64,000 bases of DNA, taken from contig NZ_CP132336.1 in NCBI RefSeq assembly GCF_030758315.1, positions 248,001 to 312,000 on the forward strand, read 5' to 3'. Both the position numbers and the translations under genes were made by a program. Shown one piece after another: positions 9,005 through 18,493 of the stretch; positions within the stretch are counted from its first letter, which is position 1, and each line of letters opens with the position of its first letter. The notes under the pieces are model-generated. The model searched no databases, had not been told where the DNA came from, and was given only the letters and a program-made list of their open reading frames with translations. The stretch comes from Pararhizobium sp. IMCC3301. Its GTDB lineage: Bacteria; Pseudomonadota; Alphaproteobacteria; Rhizobiales; GCA-2746425.

Positions 9005-9778
9005 CTAGATTGTGATCCAGACCGGGACATGATCGGATGGTTTTTCCCAGGCGCGGACAAATTTATCGATCTGGCATTCCTGCAGCCGGTCCGCGATCCC
9101 TGGCGACAGCATCAAATGGTCGATCCTGATGCCATTGTTTTTCTGCCAGGCACCGGCCTGATAATCCCAGAAGGTAAAGACCTGATCGCGGTCAGTTTGT
9201 CGCACCGCATCGGTCAACCCCAGATTTTGCAATCTGAAAAATGCTGATCGACTTTCCGGACGGAACAGCGCGTCGCCTTCCCACACGACAGGATCATGAC
9301 AGTCAATCGGTTGAGCAATGACATTGTAATCCCCTGCCAGAATGAAATCCTCCTCCAATGCCAGCCTGCTTTCAGCCCAGCGCTGCAGTCGATCCATCCA
9401 CGCCAGCTTGTAGGGAAACTTCCCGGTATCCACCGGATTTCCGTTGGGCAGGTAAAGTGACGCCACCCGGACCATTATATTATCAACAGCAACAAGAGCC
9501 GTTATGAAGCGCGCATGGTCGTCTGCATCATCACCCGGAAGTCCGCGTTGAACATCTTCCAGCGGCACTTTCGACAGCAATGCGACACCGTTGAAGCCTT
9601 TCTGGCCGTGGGTGTGAACCTCGTAACCAAGGTCTTCGAAGACGCCACGCGGAAAATTTTCATCGACCGATTTGATTTCCTGAAATGCCACCAGATCGGG
9701 TTGCGCCTCTTTCAGCCAGGCCTGCACGGTGTCAAGGCGCGCCTTGATGCCATTTATGTTCCAGGTCGCAATCTTCAT
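9005..9778 (-). CDS. xthA: Exodeoxyribonuclease III (AP endonuclease)
   Basis: Cuts DNA 5' to abasic sites and digests 3' ends in base-excision repair. The 257-residue protein shows the EEP-fold signature from its first residues: MKIATWNINGIKARL (metal-binding Asn), FQEIKS (catalytic Glu), GDYNV (Asp-Asn) and the C-terminal RIDHLMLS and PSDHVPV (Asp-His pair). An upstream ATG in frame at 9814 would add 12 residues overlapping erpA; the ATG at 9778 gives the canonical start. It follows the erpA stop by 5 bp, forming a two-gene operon. A long C-terminal extension is absent, as usual for XthA. Confidence 0.97.
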   Translation of the reverse strand: MKIATWNINGIKARLDTVQAWLKEAQPDLVAFQEIKSVDENFPRGVFEDLGYEVHTHGQKGFNGVALLSKVPLEDVQRGLPGDDADDHARFITALVAVDNIMVRVASLYLPNGNPVDTGKFPYKLAWMDRLQRWAESRLALEEDFILAGDYNVIAQPIDCHDPVVWEGDALFRPESRSAFFRLQNLGLTDAVRQTDRDQVFTFWDYQAGAWQKNNGIRIDHLMLSPGIADRLQECQIDKFVRAWEKPSDHVPVWITI

Positions 9779-9783
9779 ACGGT

Positions 9784-10152
9784 TCAAATCGAAAACGAGG
9801 TGCCACAACCACATGATGCGGTGGCGTTCGGATTGCGGATCTGAAAAGACTGGCCCATCAGATCATCGACGAAATCAATCTCCGAGCCTTCCAGAAACGG
9901 CAGTGAGATGGGGTCGATCAAAATTGTCGCGCCGTGCCGGCGCAACACCAGATCATCTTCAAGCGCGGACTCAACCAGATCATATTTGTAGGAGAATCCC
10001 GAGCAACCGCCGCCATCAACGCTAATGCGCAGGGCTTTTCCCGCCGTCTCACCGGCCAAAATCTTGGCAACGCGCGATGCTGCGCGCTCTGTCACCGTTA
10101 CCGGTTCGGCTGGGCTTGTCGGCGGTGCTGACTGTTGAACTGCATTGACCAT
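9784..10152 (-). CDS. erpA: A-type iron-sulphur carrier (ErpA/IscA family)
   Basis: Receives and delivers Fe-S clusters to client enzymes. The 122-residue protein has the three invariant cysteines: GGGCSGFSYKYD in the middle and SCGCGTSF at the C-terminus. The ATG at 10152 follows a good ribosome-binding site (AAGGTGG), whereas the longer open frame from 10221 has none, so I used the short start. The N-terminal 20 residues are Pro/Ala/Ser-rich. It sits 5 bp before xthA, an arrangement common in Hyphomicrobiales, and is divergent from dgt. Whether it is functionally ErpA or IscA cannot be told from sequence here; no isc/suf genes are in the window. Confidence 0.93.
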   Translation of the reverse strand: MVNAVQQSAPPTSPAEPVTVTERAASRVAKILAGETAGKALRISVDGGGCSGFSYKYDLVESALEDDLVLRRHGATILIDPISLPFLEGSEIDFVDDLMGQSFQIRNPNATASCGCGTSFSI

Positions 10153-10272
10153 CTTGATCCACCTTTTTGCGGAACATCTGTTATAGAACCAAGAGGTAGG
10201 CGTGCGATCGCTGCAAGTCAAACCTGACCTTCGGTTTTTGTAGTAGTTTTGAGGGATTGGCAGAACAGTATC

Positions 10273-11499
10273 ATGGCGACCGATGAATTAGATGTCTCTC
10301 GTATCGGCTTTGGATTCACCGATCGAGCTGTCTTTGCCGTTGACCCTGCAAAAACGGCCGGGCGGGTTTTCCCCGAGCCGGAAAGTCCGACCCGCACCGT
10401 GTATCAGCGCGACCGCGACAGGATTATCCATTCCAACGCATTTCGCCGCCTGAAGCACAAAACCCAGGTCTTCATTTCCGACGAGGGCGACCATTATCGC
10501 ACGCGCCTGACCCATTCCATTGAAGTTGCCCAGATCGCCCGGTCCATCGCCCGCGCCTTTCGCCTCGACGAGGACCTTACGGAAGCGTTGGCCCTGGCAC
10601 ATGATTTCGGTCATACACCATTTGGCCATGCTGGCGAGCGCGCTTTGGATGCAGCGACATCTGATTTTGGCGGATTTGACCACAATCTTCAAAGCCTGCG
10701 CGTGGTCAGCAAAATGGAGCGGCGCTATCCGCGTTTTGACGGACTGAATCTCAGTTGGGAGACCCTGGAAGGACTGGCCAAGCACAATGGACCGGTTGCA
10801 GAGCCATTAGCCGGCAGAATTCAGCATTTATTGCCGAGCCTGGAATTGAAGCTGAACGGATATGCCAGTCTTGAGGCGCAGGCTGCCGCGATTTCAGATG
10901 ATATTGCTTATGACACGCACGATATTGATGATGGCCTGCGCTCCGGATTGCTGACCCTGGCGCAATTGCGGCAAGTGCCGCTGCTGCGCAGGCTGCTGGA
11001 TGGCATTGAAGATGAATTCGCTGGCCTCGATGCTGAACGCACAGGGCACGAATTGTCACGGCGGCTGATTACACTCATGGTCGAAGACGTCATTGCTGAA
11101 ACACAGCGCCGGTTGCAGACATACCAGCCAGATTCTGCCGATGCCGTGCGGGCGGCCAGCCAGCCACTATTGTGTTTTTCTGCACCGTTCAGCTTCGAAG
11201 AGAAGGAACTAAAAGAATTTTTGTTTCGCAGCCTCTACCGACATCCCTCGTTGATGCAGCGCATGGTTGCGGCGGAAAAAATTGTGCAAGACCTTTTTGC
11301 TGCCTACATGAGCAATATTGAGGAAATCCCGGGGCCATGGCGACACCAGTTCGCTCCCGGCCCGGGTCCCATGGGCGAGCACAAGAAGGCCCGTATGGTC
11401 GCAGATTATATCGCCGGAATGACAGATTCATTTGCCAGTCAGGAACATCGCAGACTTCATCGACAACACGGCTCGTCCGGTTTGGACCATCCTGTTTGA
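10273..11499 (+). CDS. dgt: dGTP triphosphohydrolase-like HD-domain protein
   Basis: HD-domain phosphohydrolase of the deoxyguanosinetriphosphatase-like family, which removes the triphosphate from dNTPs and helps balance the nucleotide pool. The 408 residues show the family's order of metal-binding motifs: [15 protein letters not shown] (His), [16 protein letters not shown] (His-Asp) and [14 protein letters not shown]. Length fits the short alphaproteobacterial form rather than the 505-residue E. coli enzyme. A TTG at 10249 would extend it by eight residues; the ATG at 10273 is preferred. argS follows by 96 bp on the same strand, the conserved rhizobial order dgt-argS. Confidence 0.95.
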   Translation: MATDELDVSRIGFGFTDRAVFAVDPAKTAGRVFPEPESPTRTVYQRDRDRIIHSNAFRRLKHKTQVFISDEGDHYRTRLTHSIEVAQIARSIARAFRLDEDLTEALALAHDFGHTPFGHAGERALDAATSDFGGFDHNLQSLRVVSKMERRYPRFDGLNLSWETLEGLAKHNGPVAEPLAGRIQHLLPSLELKLNGYASLEAQAAAISDDIAYDTHDIDDGLRSGLLTLAQLRQVPLLRRLLDGIEDEFAGLDAERTGHELSRRLITLMVEDVIAETQRRLQTYQPDSADAVRAASQPLLCFSAPFSFEEKELKEFLFRSLYRHPSLMQRMVAAEKIVQDLFAAYMSNIEEIPGPWRHQFAPGPGPMGEHKKARMVADYIAGMTDSFASQEHRRLHRQHGSSGLDHPV

Positions 11500-11595
11500 C
11501 CGGATCGGGAAAAACCTTTACGTGCAGCGCACATTTCGCTCATCGCGGCCATGTCGGCAATGACAGGCAATCGCAACGCTTCAAAACAGATCACT

Positions 11596-13371
11596 ATGAA
11601 CATTTACGCAGACTTCGCCGAAAAGCTAATCCCGTTAATTGAGGGTTCCGACCTGCTGTCCGGCACCGATGCCGAGGCGCGGGCAGGGCTTCCCATGGAC
11701 CGGATCGTGGTTGAACCGCCCAGGGATGTCTCCCATGGCGATCTGGCGACCAATGCCGCAATGGTGCTGGCCAAGGGACTGGGCAAAAATCCTCGGCAGA
11801 TTGCTGAAATCATTTCAGGATTGCTGTCAGATCATGCCGCCGCGTTGAAAGTCCAGTCGGTCAGCATTGCAGGTCCCGGTTTCATAAACATCACGCTGCA
11901 GCCGGATGTGTGGCAGTCGGTCGTCGCCGGAATTTTGCGCAGTAAAGCGGAATTCGGCCGGCCGGATCTGGGGCAGGGCGTCAAAATCAATGTGGAATAC
12001 GTCTCCGCCAACCCGACTGGGCCAATGCATGTCGGCCATTGCCGCGGAGCCGTGTTTGGCGACGCGCTCGCAACCCTGCTGAGCTTTGCCGGCTTTGATG
12101 TGACAAAAGAGTATTACATCAACGATGCCGGTGCACAGGTGGATGTCCTGGCCCGCTCCGCCTTTTTGCGATACCGCGAGGCATTGGGTGAGGATATTGG
12201 TGCCATTCCCGAGGGATTATATCCGGGCAATTATCTGATTCCCCTCGCTGAACAATTGAAAACCGACTACGGCACAAGCCTGTGCGATATGGCGGAAGCA
12301 GACTGGTTGCCGATTGTCAGAGCCGCTGCCATTGCAGCGATGATGCAGTTGATCCGCGCTGATCTTGAAAAACTCGGTGTCGAGCACGACGTCTTCTTTT
12401 CAGAACAATCGCTGACCAGCCAGGACGATGACCGGGTTGCCGAAATGATCACGGATCTTGAGGCAAGAGACCTGATCTATCAGGGCACGTTGCCGCCGCC
12501 AAAAGGCAAACTGCCCGACGATTGGGAAGATCGCGAGCAGACGTTGTTCAGATCGACCCTTTATGGCGATGATGTTGACAGAGCGCTCCTCAAGTCAGAT
12601 GGCAGCTACACCTATTTTGCGTCGGACATTGCCTATCATTTCGACAAATATAAGCGCGGCTTCAACCGGATGGTCGATGTTCTGGGTGCGGATCACCAGG
12701 GTTATCTGAAGCGCATGACCGCAGCAGTGCGGGCGATTTCTGACGAAAAAGCGTCGCTGGACATCCGATTCTGTCAGTTGGTAAACCTGTTTCGCGACGG
12801 CCAGCCGGTAAAAATGTCGAAGCGCTCGGGAAATCTTGTTTCCCTGGCCGATGTGGTTGAAGAGGTGGGCCGCGACGTGACCCGGTTCATCATGCTGTAT
12901 CGAAAAAATGACGCGACTTTGGATTTTGACTTCACAAAAGTGCTCGAACAGTCGAAGGACAATCCAGTATTCTACGTCCAGTACGCCCACGCCAGAACAC
13001 ATTCCACATTCAACCAAGCCATTGAAATTTTTGATGAAAAAATTACAATGGATTTGGAAGCGGTAGATCTTTCCCTGCTCGACGACCCCAGTGAACTGCT
13101 TCTGATGCGCAAGCTCGCGGAATATCCGCGCATCATTGAGGCAGCCGTGATTTCGTACGAGCCGCATCGCATTGCATTCTATCTGAATGACCTGGCGAGC
13201 GCCTTTCACGGGCACTGGAACAAAGGCAAAGATTTGCCCCAATTACGATTTATTAAAGATGATAATGAAAAATTGACTAGAGCACGCTTAGCACTTGTTT
13301 TGGCAGTGCAAATTGTCCTGCGCTCCGGCTTGAACCTGCTGGGAGTAGATGCGCGGGAGGAATTGCGTTAG
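11596..13371 (+). CDS. argS: Arginyl-tRNA synthetase
   Basis: Attaches arginine to tRNA-Arg. The 591-residue protein has the class I site HVGH (about 145, in [15 protein letters not shown]), the tRNA-D-loop-binding N-terminal additional domain (about 1-110), and the KMSKS counterpart KMSKRSGN (about 405). The C-terminal anticodon-binding helical domain ends at [17 protein letters not shown]. An in-frame ATG at 11551 would add 15 residues with a non-conserved sequence; [15 protein letters not shown] from 11596 is the usual beginning. The SPOR-domain gene starts 74 bp downstream. Confidence 0.97.
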   Translation: MNIYADFAEKLIPLIEGSDLLSGTDAEARAGLPMDRIVVEPPRDVSHGDLATNAAMVLAKGLGKNPRQIAEIISGLLSDHAAALKVQSVSIAGPGFINITLQPDVWQSVVAGILRSKAEFGRPDLGQGVKINVEYVSANPTGPMHVGHCRGAVFGDALATLLSFAGFDVTKEYYINDAGAQVDVLARSAFLRYREALGEDIGAIPEGLYPGNYLIPLAEQLKTDYGTSLCDMAEADWLPIVRAAAIAAMMQLIRADLEKLGVEHDVFFSEQSLTSQDDDRVAEMITDLEARDLIYQGTLPPPKGKLPDDWEDREQTLFRSTLYGDDVDRALLKSDGSYTYFASDIAYHFDKYKRGFNRMVDVLGADHQGYLKRMTAAVRAISDEKASLDIRFCQLVNLFRDGQPVKMSKRSGNLVSLADVVEEVGRDVTRFIMLYRKNDATLDFDFTKVLEQSKDNPVFYVQYAHARTHSTFNQAIEIFDEKITMDLEAVDLSLLDDPSELLLMRKLAEYPRIIEAAVISYEPHRIAFYLNDLASAFHGHWNKGKDLPQLRFIKDDNEKLTRARLALVLAVQIVLRSGLNLLGVDAREELR

Positions 13372-13445
13372 CATAGATGATAGTTATTCGAGGCTGGATC
13401 TGTGCTCGCGTCAATTAACTTGGTTAACGAAAGAGACGACTTGTT

Positions 13446-15863
13446 ATGTCCGAGTACGAGTATGACAAAAACAAGCCGGGACAAGCTGCCAATACCGCAG
13501 ATGATCCTGATTCTGGAACGGATTCCACAGAGAAAACTGCTGCGCCGCAAAACCGTAGTTCAGTTCCCGATGAATCGTGGGAAAATGATGACTGGTCGAT
13601 GCGATCATCATCGGTAGACGAGGAAGATGATCCACTGATCAAGCTGGCTCGTTTGATGGAACAGAATGAGCGTAATTTTGAGGCGGCTGCCCAGCGTCCG
13701 GGCGGGGGTCGGGACGGAGAGCCGGGCGGCGAGCCGTCGGCACCATTACAACAGCCCCAGAGCGATGAGATGCAACAAGGCGGGCAGGATGCGGGCGCCC
13801 AGGATTCGGGGACTCAGGACTCGGGAACCCAGGATTCGCAGATGCGGTCCCTTTCGGCCAGTCAGCAGCCAGAACATTTACAAAATTCTCCGGAGCAAAA
13901 TCCGGAAAATCCGACTTCACAAGACCGTGGTGCTGATCCAACGCAAACGGCTCGCCCAGTCGCGCGCCAGCCGGGACCGGTCACCACAGCGTCCGGTCTG
14001 AGCGCACGTCTAAAATCCGTCGGCATTGATCCGCGCAAACCAGAGCCCCGCCAGCCGGTTAATCAGGGTTACCGAACCCCGTCCCGCCAGGAGCAGGTTC
14101 TTCCCGCCAGTGACCTGTCGGCACAAAGCGACGAATTACTGGACAATCCACCACCGCTTGTTGACTTGGACAGGCCAGCACTGCCGCGCCGGGATTCTAC
14201 CACGACGCCTTCGCAATTGGATGATCAGCAATTCGATCCGTTTGCCCCGGGCGGATCATCCCGTCCGTTGCCGGAACGGGATTTCGATGTCTCTCGGATT
14301 CCGCGTGCCATCCGGCCAACTGTTTCGGACAATCATTCACAAATGGGAGGTCTGCACGGCCAGGCCAGCCCCGATCTGACGGTACCGGAACCTCCAGTGA
14401 CACCCCCCATCCGTCCCGAATTGCCACGTTCACGCGCCCAGGAAGCGGCCGCAGTGCAGCCGAACCCGCTGACCGCGGAACTGATGCGTTATGTCGACGC
14501 CGACGATCAGGACTCTCAGGTGGAAGCCGATGCAACCGAGCCCGGTAGCTATTCATCTCAACCCACAATCCAACCGGCAGTCGCAACTCAGCAACCGGAG
14601 ACGGCTGCTCAACCGGTCGAGAATCACCAGGAGCCGGAGTTGAAGAACGAGCCCACGCCGCAGCCTGATTTCTCGTATCTCAGAGAAGTCGAGGATTTGC
14701 GCGTCCCGGCCCGCGATATCCATACAGAACAGTACGACGAAGAGGAAGATCAGGCCGCCGGTGCATATGCCGACGCTGATGATCCTGCTGAGGATGCCGA
14801 TATCCTGTATGAAGATTATGATGACGAAGGCAGAGGCCTGTTTGCCAGCCGCGGCATGGTGGTTGCTGCAGGCGTTCTGGCGTTTGTTTTGCTCGGAGGC
14901 GGCGCATTGCTCGCTTATCAGGCAATCTTTTCCAGCGATGACAGCGGCCCCCCGCCACTGGTTCTGGCTGATAAGAGTCCCGTCAGAATGTTACCAGACG
15001 GGCAAGCAGCTGAAACCGGTGGTAACGGTGAAATTGCATTGACCGATGAAAGCAACGCAGCTGACGGTGTGATGCAGCCTGGCGCTGAAACGCCAATTGC
15101 GCGGATCAATCCAAACATTGATCAGGACCGTCAGGTGCGGCAGGTTGGTGTTGAAGACAATAATTCCAGCGGCGAAGGCATAGCGCCCAGAAGCGTGCGA
15201 ACTTTCAAAGTCAATCCGGACGGGAGCATTGTTGCCGAACCCGCTCCTGTGACCGACAATTCAAATGCTGTTCAGCCACGCAGCGTTACAACGCAGCCGA
15301 TTTCCGGAGCTGGCGAACAGGTCCCATCCGGGGAGACGTCAGAGTCTGCAGGCGTTCCTGTTCCAAGGCCGCGCCCGGGCGATCGCGCTGAAACAACGAC
15401 TGGCTCTCAGACCAGCGTTGCAACAGCTGATGAAGGCAGAGCCGCGTTTCCAGTGTCGCCGCGTGTGCCCGATGGGACATCAAGACCGGCCTTCAACGAA
15501 AGTGCACCGGCCCTGCAGCCATCTGAGAATACGGTTCCAACACGTGTGCCGACATCAAACACTGCGGTGGCTTTGCAAGAACCACCCAGCCAGCCGGCAA
15601 CATCCACTGCTACGGGCGATTTTGTGGTTCAGGTGTCCTCACAACGGTCTGAAGAAGCAGCGCGCTCGGCATACACCGGTCTGCAACGCCGTTTCCCGAC
15701 AGTGCTGGGTGACCAGTCGCCTGATATTGTGCGCGCTGATCTGGGTTCGCGCGGCGTTTTCTACAGGGTCCGTGTCGGGCCGATGGAAACCCGGCTTGCC
15801 GCTAATGATCTCTGCCAGAGCCTGAAAAATGCCGGTGGCGATTGCATTGTGGCGCGCCGCTGA
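13446..15863 (+). CDS. SPOR-domain membrane protein with long disordered cytoplasmic region
   Basis: The 805-residue protein has three parts: a long acidic, Pro/Gln-rich, probably disordered cytoplasmic region (1-468), one transmembrane helix (about 469-491, VVAAGVLAFVLLGGGALLAYQAIF), and a periplasmic part ending in a SPOR domain (about 727-805, FVVQVSSQRSEEAARSAYTGL to CIVARR). SPOR domains bind peptidoglycan stripped of side chains at the division site, so the protein probably localises to the septum or pole. Near residues 115-130 there is a short tandem repeat (QDSGTQDSGTQDS), also visible in DNA at about 13800-13840. It lies between argS and nagZ, the conserved rhizobial position, beside a peptidoglycan-recycling gene. 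The exact role is unknown. Confidence 0.9.
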   Translation: MSEYEYDKNKPGQAANTADDPDSGTDSTEKTAAPQNRSSVPDESWENDDWSMRSSSVDEEDDPLIKLARLMEQNERNFEAAAQRPGGGRDGEPGGEPSAPLQQPQSDEMQQGGQDAGAQDSGTQDSGTQDSQMRSLSASQQPEHLQNSPEQNPENPTSQDRGADPTQTARPVARQPGPVTTASGLSARLKSVGIDPRKPEPRQPVNQGYRTPSRQEQVLPASDLSAQSDELLDNPPPLVDLDRPALPRRDSTTTPSQLDDQQFDPFAPGGSSRPLPERDFDVSRIPRAIRPTVSDNHSQMGGLHGQASPDLTVPEPPVTPPIRPELPRSRAQEAAAVQPNPLTAELMRYVDADDQDSQVEADATEPGSYSSQPTIQPAVATQQPETAAQPVENHQEPELKNEPTPQPDFSYLREVEDLRVPARDIHTEQYDEEEDQAAGAYADADDPAEDADILYEDYDDEGRGLFASRGMVVAAGVLAFVLLGGGALLAYQAIFSSDDSGPPPLVLADKSPVRMLPDGQAAETGGNGEIALTDESNAADGVMQPGAETPIARINPNIDQDRQVRQVGVEDNNSSGEGIAPRSVRTFKVNPDGSIVAEPAPVTDNSNAVQPRSVTTQPISGAGEQVPSGETSESAGVPVPRPRPGDRAETTTGSQTSVATADEGRAAFPVSPRVPDGTSRPAFNESAPALQPSENTVPTRVPTSNTAVALQEPPSQPATSTATGDFVVQVSSQRSEEAARSAYTGLQRRFPTVLGDQSPDIVRADLGSRGVFYRVRVGPMETRLAANDLCQSLKNAGGDCIVARR

Positions 15864-15955
15864 TCCATCCATTGTTGAGGATTGCGGGTTGTGCTGCCCA
15901 AAGCGCACGATGTGGTTGGCTTGACGAAGCTGTAGCGTAGCACTAACCACGTCTT

Positions 15956-16981
15956 ATGACAGTATCAGCTTTTATAAGTGGCTGCGAAGGCCTGACACTT
16001 TCCCGCATTGAAAGACAGTTCCTTGGCGATTCAAATCCCTGGGGTTTAATCCTGTTCGGCCGCAATATTGAAACTCCTGAACAGGTGGAGCGGCTTGTTG
16101 CATCGTTCCGCGACTGTGTCGGGCGGCACGATGCACCGGTGCTGATCGATCAGGAGGGAGGCAGGGTTCAGCGCTTGAAGCCTCCGCAGTGGCCAGCATA
16201 TCCGCCAGGCGCAGTTTTCGGTCGGCTAGAACAAGCGGACGCTGAAAAGGGCTGCCGTGCCGCAATGCTCGGCGGATTGTTGATCGGTACTGACCTGCTG
16301 CGCCTTGGCATAAATGTAGATTGCCTTCCGGTTCTGGACGTCCCGGTCTCCGACACCACAAAGGCCATTGGTGACAGGGCCTATGCCGACACTCCTGAAC
16401 GCGTTTCCCGGCTTGGTGCGGCAGCTGCTGAAGGGCTGATTTCCGCCGGTGTGCTCCCGGTTATCAAGCATCTGCCCGGTCACGGCCGGGCAGTGGTCGA
16501 CAGCCATCTGGAACTGCCGAGAGTGGCCGCCGATCTGTCGGCGTTGTCGAACCATGATTTTGCCGCCTTCCGGCCGCTTGCAGACTACCCTCTGGGGATG
16601 ACCGCCCATGTTGTTTATGAAGCGATTGATCCGGATAATCCGGCAACCCTGTCAGCGGCAGTCATTGAAACTGTAATTCGGCAGCAAATCGGCTTTCAGG
16701 GTTTGTTGATGTCAGACGACATTTCCATGGGAGCACTGCAATCGGCGATGCCACAGCGTGCCGCAAGCGCCATTCGCGCCGGCTGCGATATGGTATTGCA
16801 CTGTAACGGGCTGATGGCTGAAATGCTGGATGTTGCGGCCAATGTTCCGGCGCTTGGCGGAATGGCGCTTACGCGCGCCAATGCGGCGCTTGCATCCCGC
16901 AAGACACCGGTTACTCTCGACGAGCCGGCCGTGAGGGCCGAACTGGCCAGCCTGCTCGCGACTGTTGGTTGGGAGGCCTGA
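15956..16981 (+). CDS. nagZ: Beta-N-acetylhexosaminidase (family GH3)
   Basis: Removes N-acetylglucosamine from anhydromuramyl sugars during peptidoglycan recycling in the cytoplasm. The 341-residue protein has the GH3 hallmarks: DQEGGRVQRL near the N-terminus, the catalytic loop KHLPGHGRAVVDSHLELP (about 170-187, with the His/Asp acid-base pair typical of NagZ), and the nucleophile region SDDISMGAL (about 252). There is no signal peptide, as expected for NagZ. The next gene, scpA, begins 1 bp after its stop, so nagZ-scpA-scpB form a tight operon. Confidence 0.96.
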   Translation: MTVSAFISGCEGLTLSRIERQFLGDSNPWGLILFGRNIETPEQVERLVASFRDCVGRHDAPVLIDQEGGRVQRLKPPQWPAYPPGAVFGRLEQADAEKGCRAAMLGGLLIGTDLLRLGINVDCLPVLDVPVSDTTKAIGDRAYADTPERVSRLGAAAAEGLISAGVLPVIKHLPGHGRAVVDSHLELPRVAADLSALSNHDFAAFRPLADYPLGMTAHVVYEAIDPDNPATLSAAVIETVIRQQIGFQGLLMSDDISMGALQSAMPQRAASAIRAGCDMVLHCNGLMAEMLDVAANVPALGGMALTRANAALASRKTPVTLDEPAVRAELASLLATVGWEA

Positions 16982-16982
16982 A

Positions 16983-17831
16983 ATGGCCGATGAAACACAG
17001 CCCGCCGCTGAAGATCCACTGACCCAGGCGCTGTTGTGGGAAAGCCAGAGAGAACGGGTAGGGCAACATTCTGAGACGGAGCCCTTGCTGGTCATAGATG
17101 TCGACGGATTCGAAGGGCCGCTGGATCTGCTTCTGGCCCTGGCGCGCTCGCAAAAGGTCGATCTGTCCGGAATATCGATTCTCGCGCTTGCCGATCAATA
17201 TCTGTTATTTATTCAGGAAGCCCGGCGCATGCGGCTCGAACTGGCGGCGGATTATCTGGTTATGGCTGCCTGGCTGGCCTATCTGAAGTCGCGACTGCTG
17301 CTTCCCGATATCAAGGATAGCGAGGATGAACCTACCGGGGAGGAACTGGCTGCAGCTCTTGCATTCCGCCTGCGCCGCCTGGAGGCAATGCGCGATGCGG
17401 CGGCACAATTGATGGCACGCCCGCGCCTGGGCCAGGACGTTTTTGCGCGCGGCGATCCGGAACCGGTCGTCACCATCAGGCACAGTACTTATGTCGCCAA
17501 TCTTTATGATCTGCTGACGGCCTATGCCAGCCAGCGTCAGCGCAATTCGGTGACGTCCGTTCAGGTCCGCAAACGAACGGTATGGTCGTTGCAGGAAGCC
17601 AGGGGTCTGCTGGTCAGAGTTCTGGGGCAGGTGACGGACTGGACACCAATTGACAATTTTCTGGTTCAGTATTTTTCCTCGCCCGACGAACGCGCCACTG
17701 TTATTGCAAGTTCGTTTACCGCCAGCCTTGAAATGGTACGCGAGGGCATTCTGGAATTGCGCCAGAGCGGGCCGTTTACGCCACTCTTCATCCGCGGCGT
17801 GTCAAAACAAGACGGGACCGGGGAACCATGA
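16983..17831 (+). CDS. scpA: Segregation and condensation protein A
   Basis: Kleisin subunit of the SMC-ScpAB condensin that compacts and separates chromosomes. The 282 residues contain the N-terminal SMC-binding segment (DGFEGPLDLLLALARSQKVDLSGISILALADQYL, about 28-62) and the winged-helix C-terminus that grips the other SMC head (VREGILELRQSGPFTPLFI). A TTG at 16965 would extend it into nagZ; the ATG at 16983 is more natural. It overlaps scpB by 4 bp (ATGA), so the two partners are translationally coupled. The smc gene is not in this window. Confidence 0.96.
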   Translation: MADETQPAAEDPLTQALLWESQRERVGQHSETEPLLVIDVDGFEGPLDLLLALARSQKVDLSGISILALADQYLLFIQEARRMRLELAADYLVMAAWLAYLKSRLLLPDIKDSEDEPTGEELAAALAFRLRRLEAMRDAAAQLMARPRLGQDVFARGDPEPVVTIRHSTYVANLYDLLTAYASQRQRNSVTSVQVRKRTVWSLQEARGLLVRVLGQVTDWTPIDNFLVQYFSSPDERATVIASSFTASLEMVREGILELRQSGPFTPLFIRGVSKQDGTGEP

Positions 17832-18481
17832 GCGAAGCGGCTGCCCAAACCCTGCATCTGAGGATGCTTGAGGCGATGCTGTTTGCTTCGGAACGGCCGT
17901 TGGCACGGTCCGACATGGCTGAGCGACTGCCCGCCAGTGCCAATCTGGATGCATTGCTGGCTAAACTGTCAGAGTTTTATGAAGGGCGCGGCGTGGCGCT
18001 GAAAAAGGTTGCGGACGGATGGGCCTTCCGAACAGCTGATGATCTGGCTTTCCTGCTGCAAGCGGAAACCGCCGAGCAGCGCCGTTTGTCGCGGGCGGCA
18101 CTGGAGACCTTGTCCATTGTCGCCTATCATCAGCCGGCAACCCGTGCGGAAATCGAGCAGATCAGAGGCGTGTCAACCAGCAGGGGCACTCTGGACGTCC
18201 TGCTTGAAACCGGCTGGGTGCGACTGCGCGGTCGACGCCGCACCCCGGGACGACCGGTCACTTATGGAACAACACCTGAGTTTCTTGAGCATTTCAACCT
18301 AGAATCGATTACTGATCTGCCGGGACTGGATGAATTGAAAGGGGCCGGGCTACTGGATTCGGCGATGCCTCCGGGCACGCCAATGCCGATGCCGAATGAT
18401 GATCCTGATCTCAGCCATGACGAAGACCCTCTTGAAGATGACCTCTTCGCACCTGATGTGGTGCTGGAAGATGATGAATAG
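17828..18481 (+). CDS. scpB: Segregation and condensation protein B
   Basis: Binds the middle of ScpA as a dimer in the SMC-ScpAB complex. The 217-residue protein shows the two winged-helix domains of the family: LRMLEAMLFASERPL at the start, then ALETLSIVAYHQPATRAEIEQIRGV and the GRPVTYGTT / FLEHFNLESITDLPGLDEL region. The last 40 residues are acidic and disordered (DDPDLSHDEDPLEDD). Its start overlaps the scpA stop. The ABC ATPase gene follows within 12 bp, so it is likely in the same transcript. Confidence 0.96.
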   Translation: MSEAAAQTLHLRMLEAMLFASERPLARSDMAERLPASANLDALLAKLSEFYEGRGVALKKVADGWAFRTADDLAFLLQAETAEQRRLSRAALETLSIVAYHQPATRAEIEQIRGVSTSRGTLDVLLETGWVRLRGRRRTPGRPVTYGTTPEFLEHFNLESITDLPGLDELKGAGLLDSAMPPGTPMPMPNDDPDLSHDEDPLEDDLFAPDVVLEDDE

Positions 18482-18493
18482 CGCCCCGATGAG

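Noticed and set aside
13400-13445. TTAACTTGGTTAAC ahead of the SPOR-protein gene as a CtrA site
   Set aside because: The spacing between the TTAA halves is 5, not the 7 bp needed for the CtrA site.
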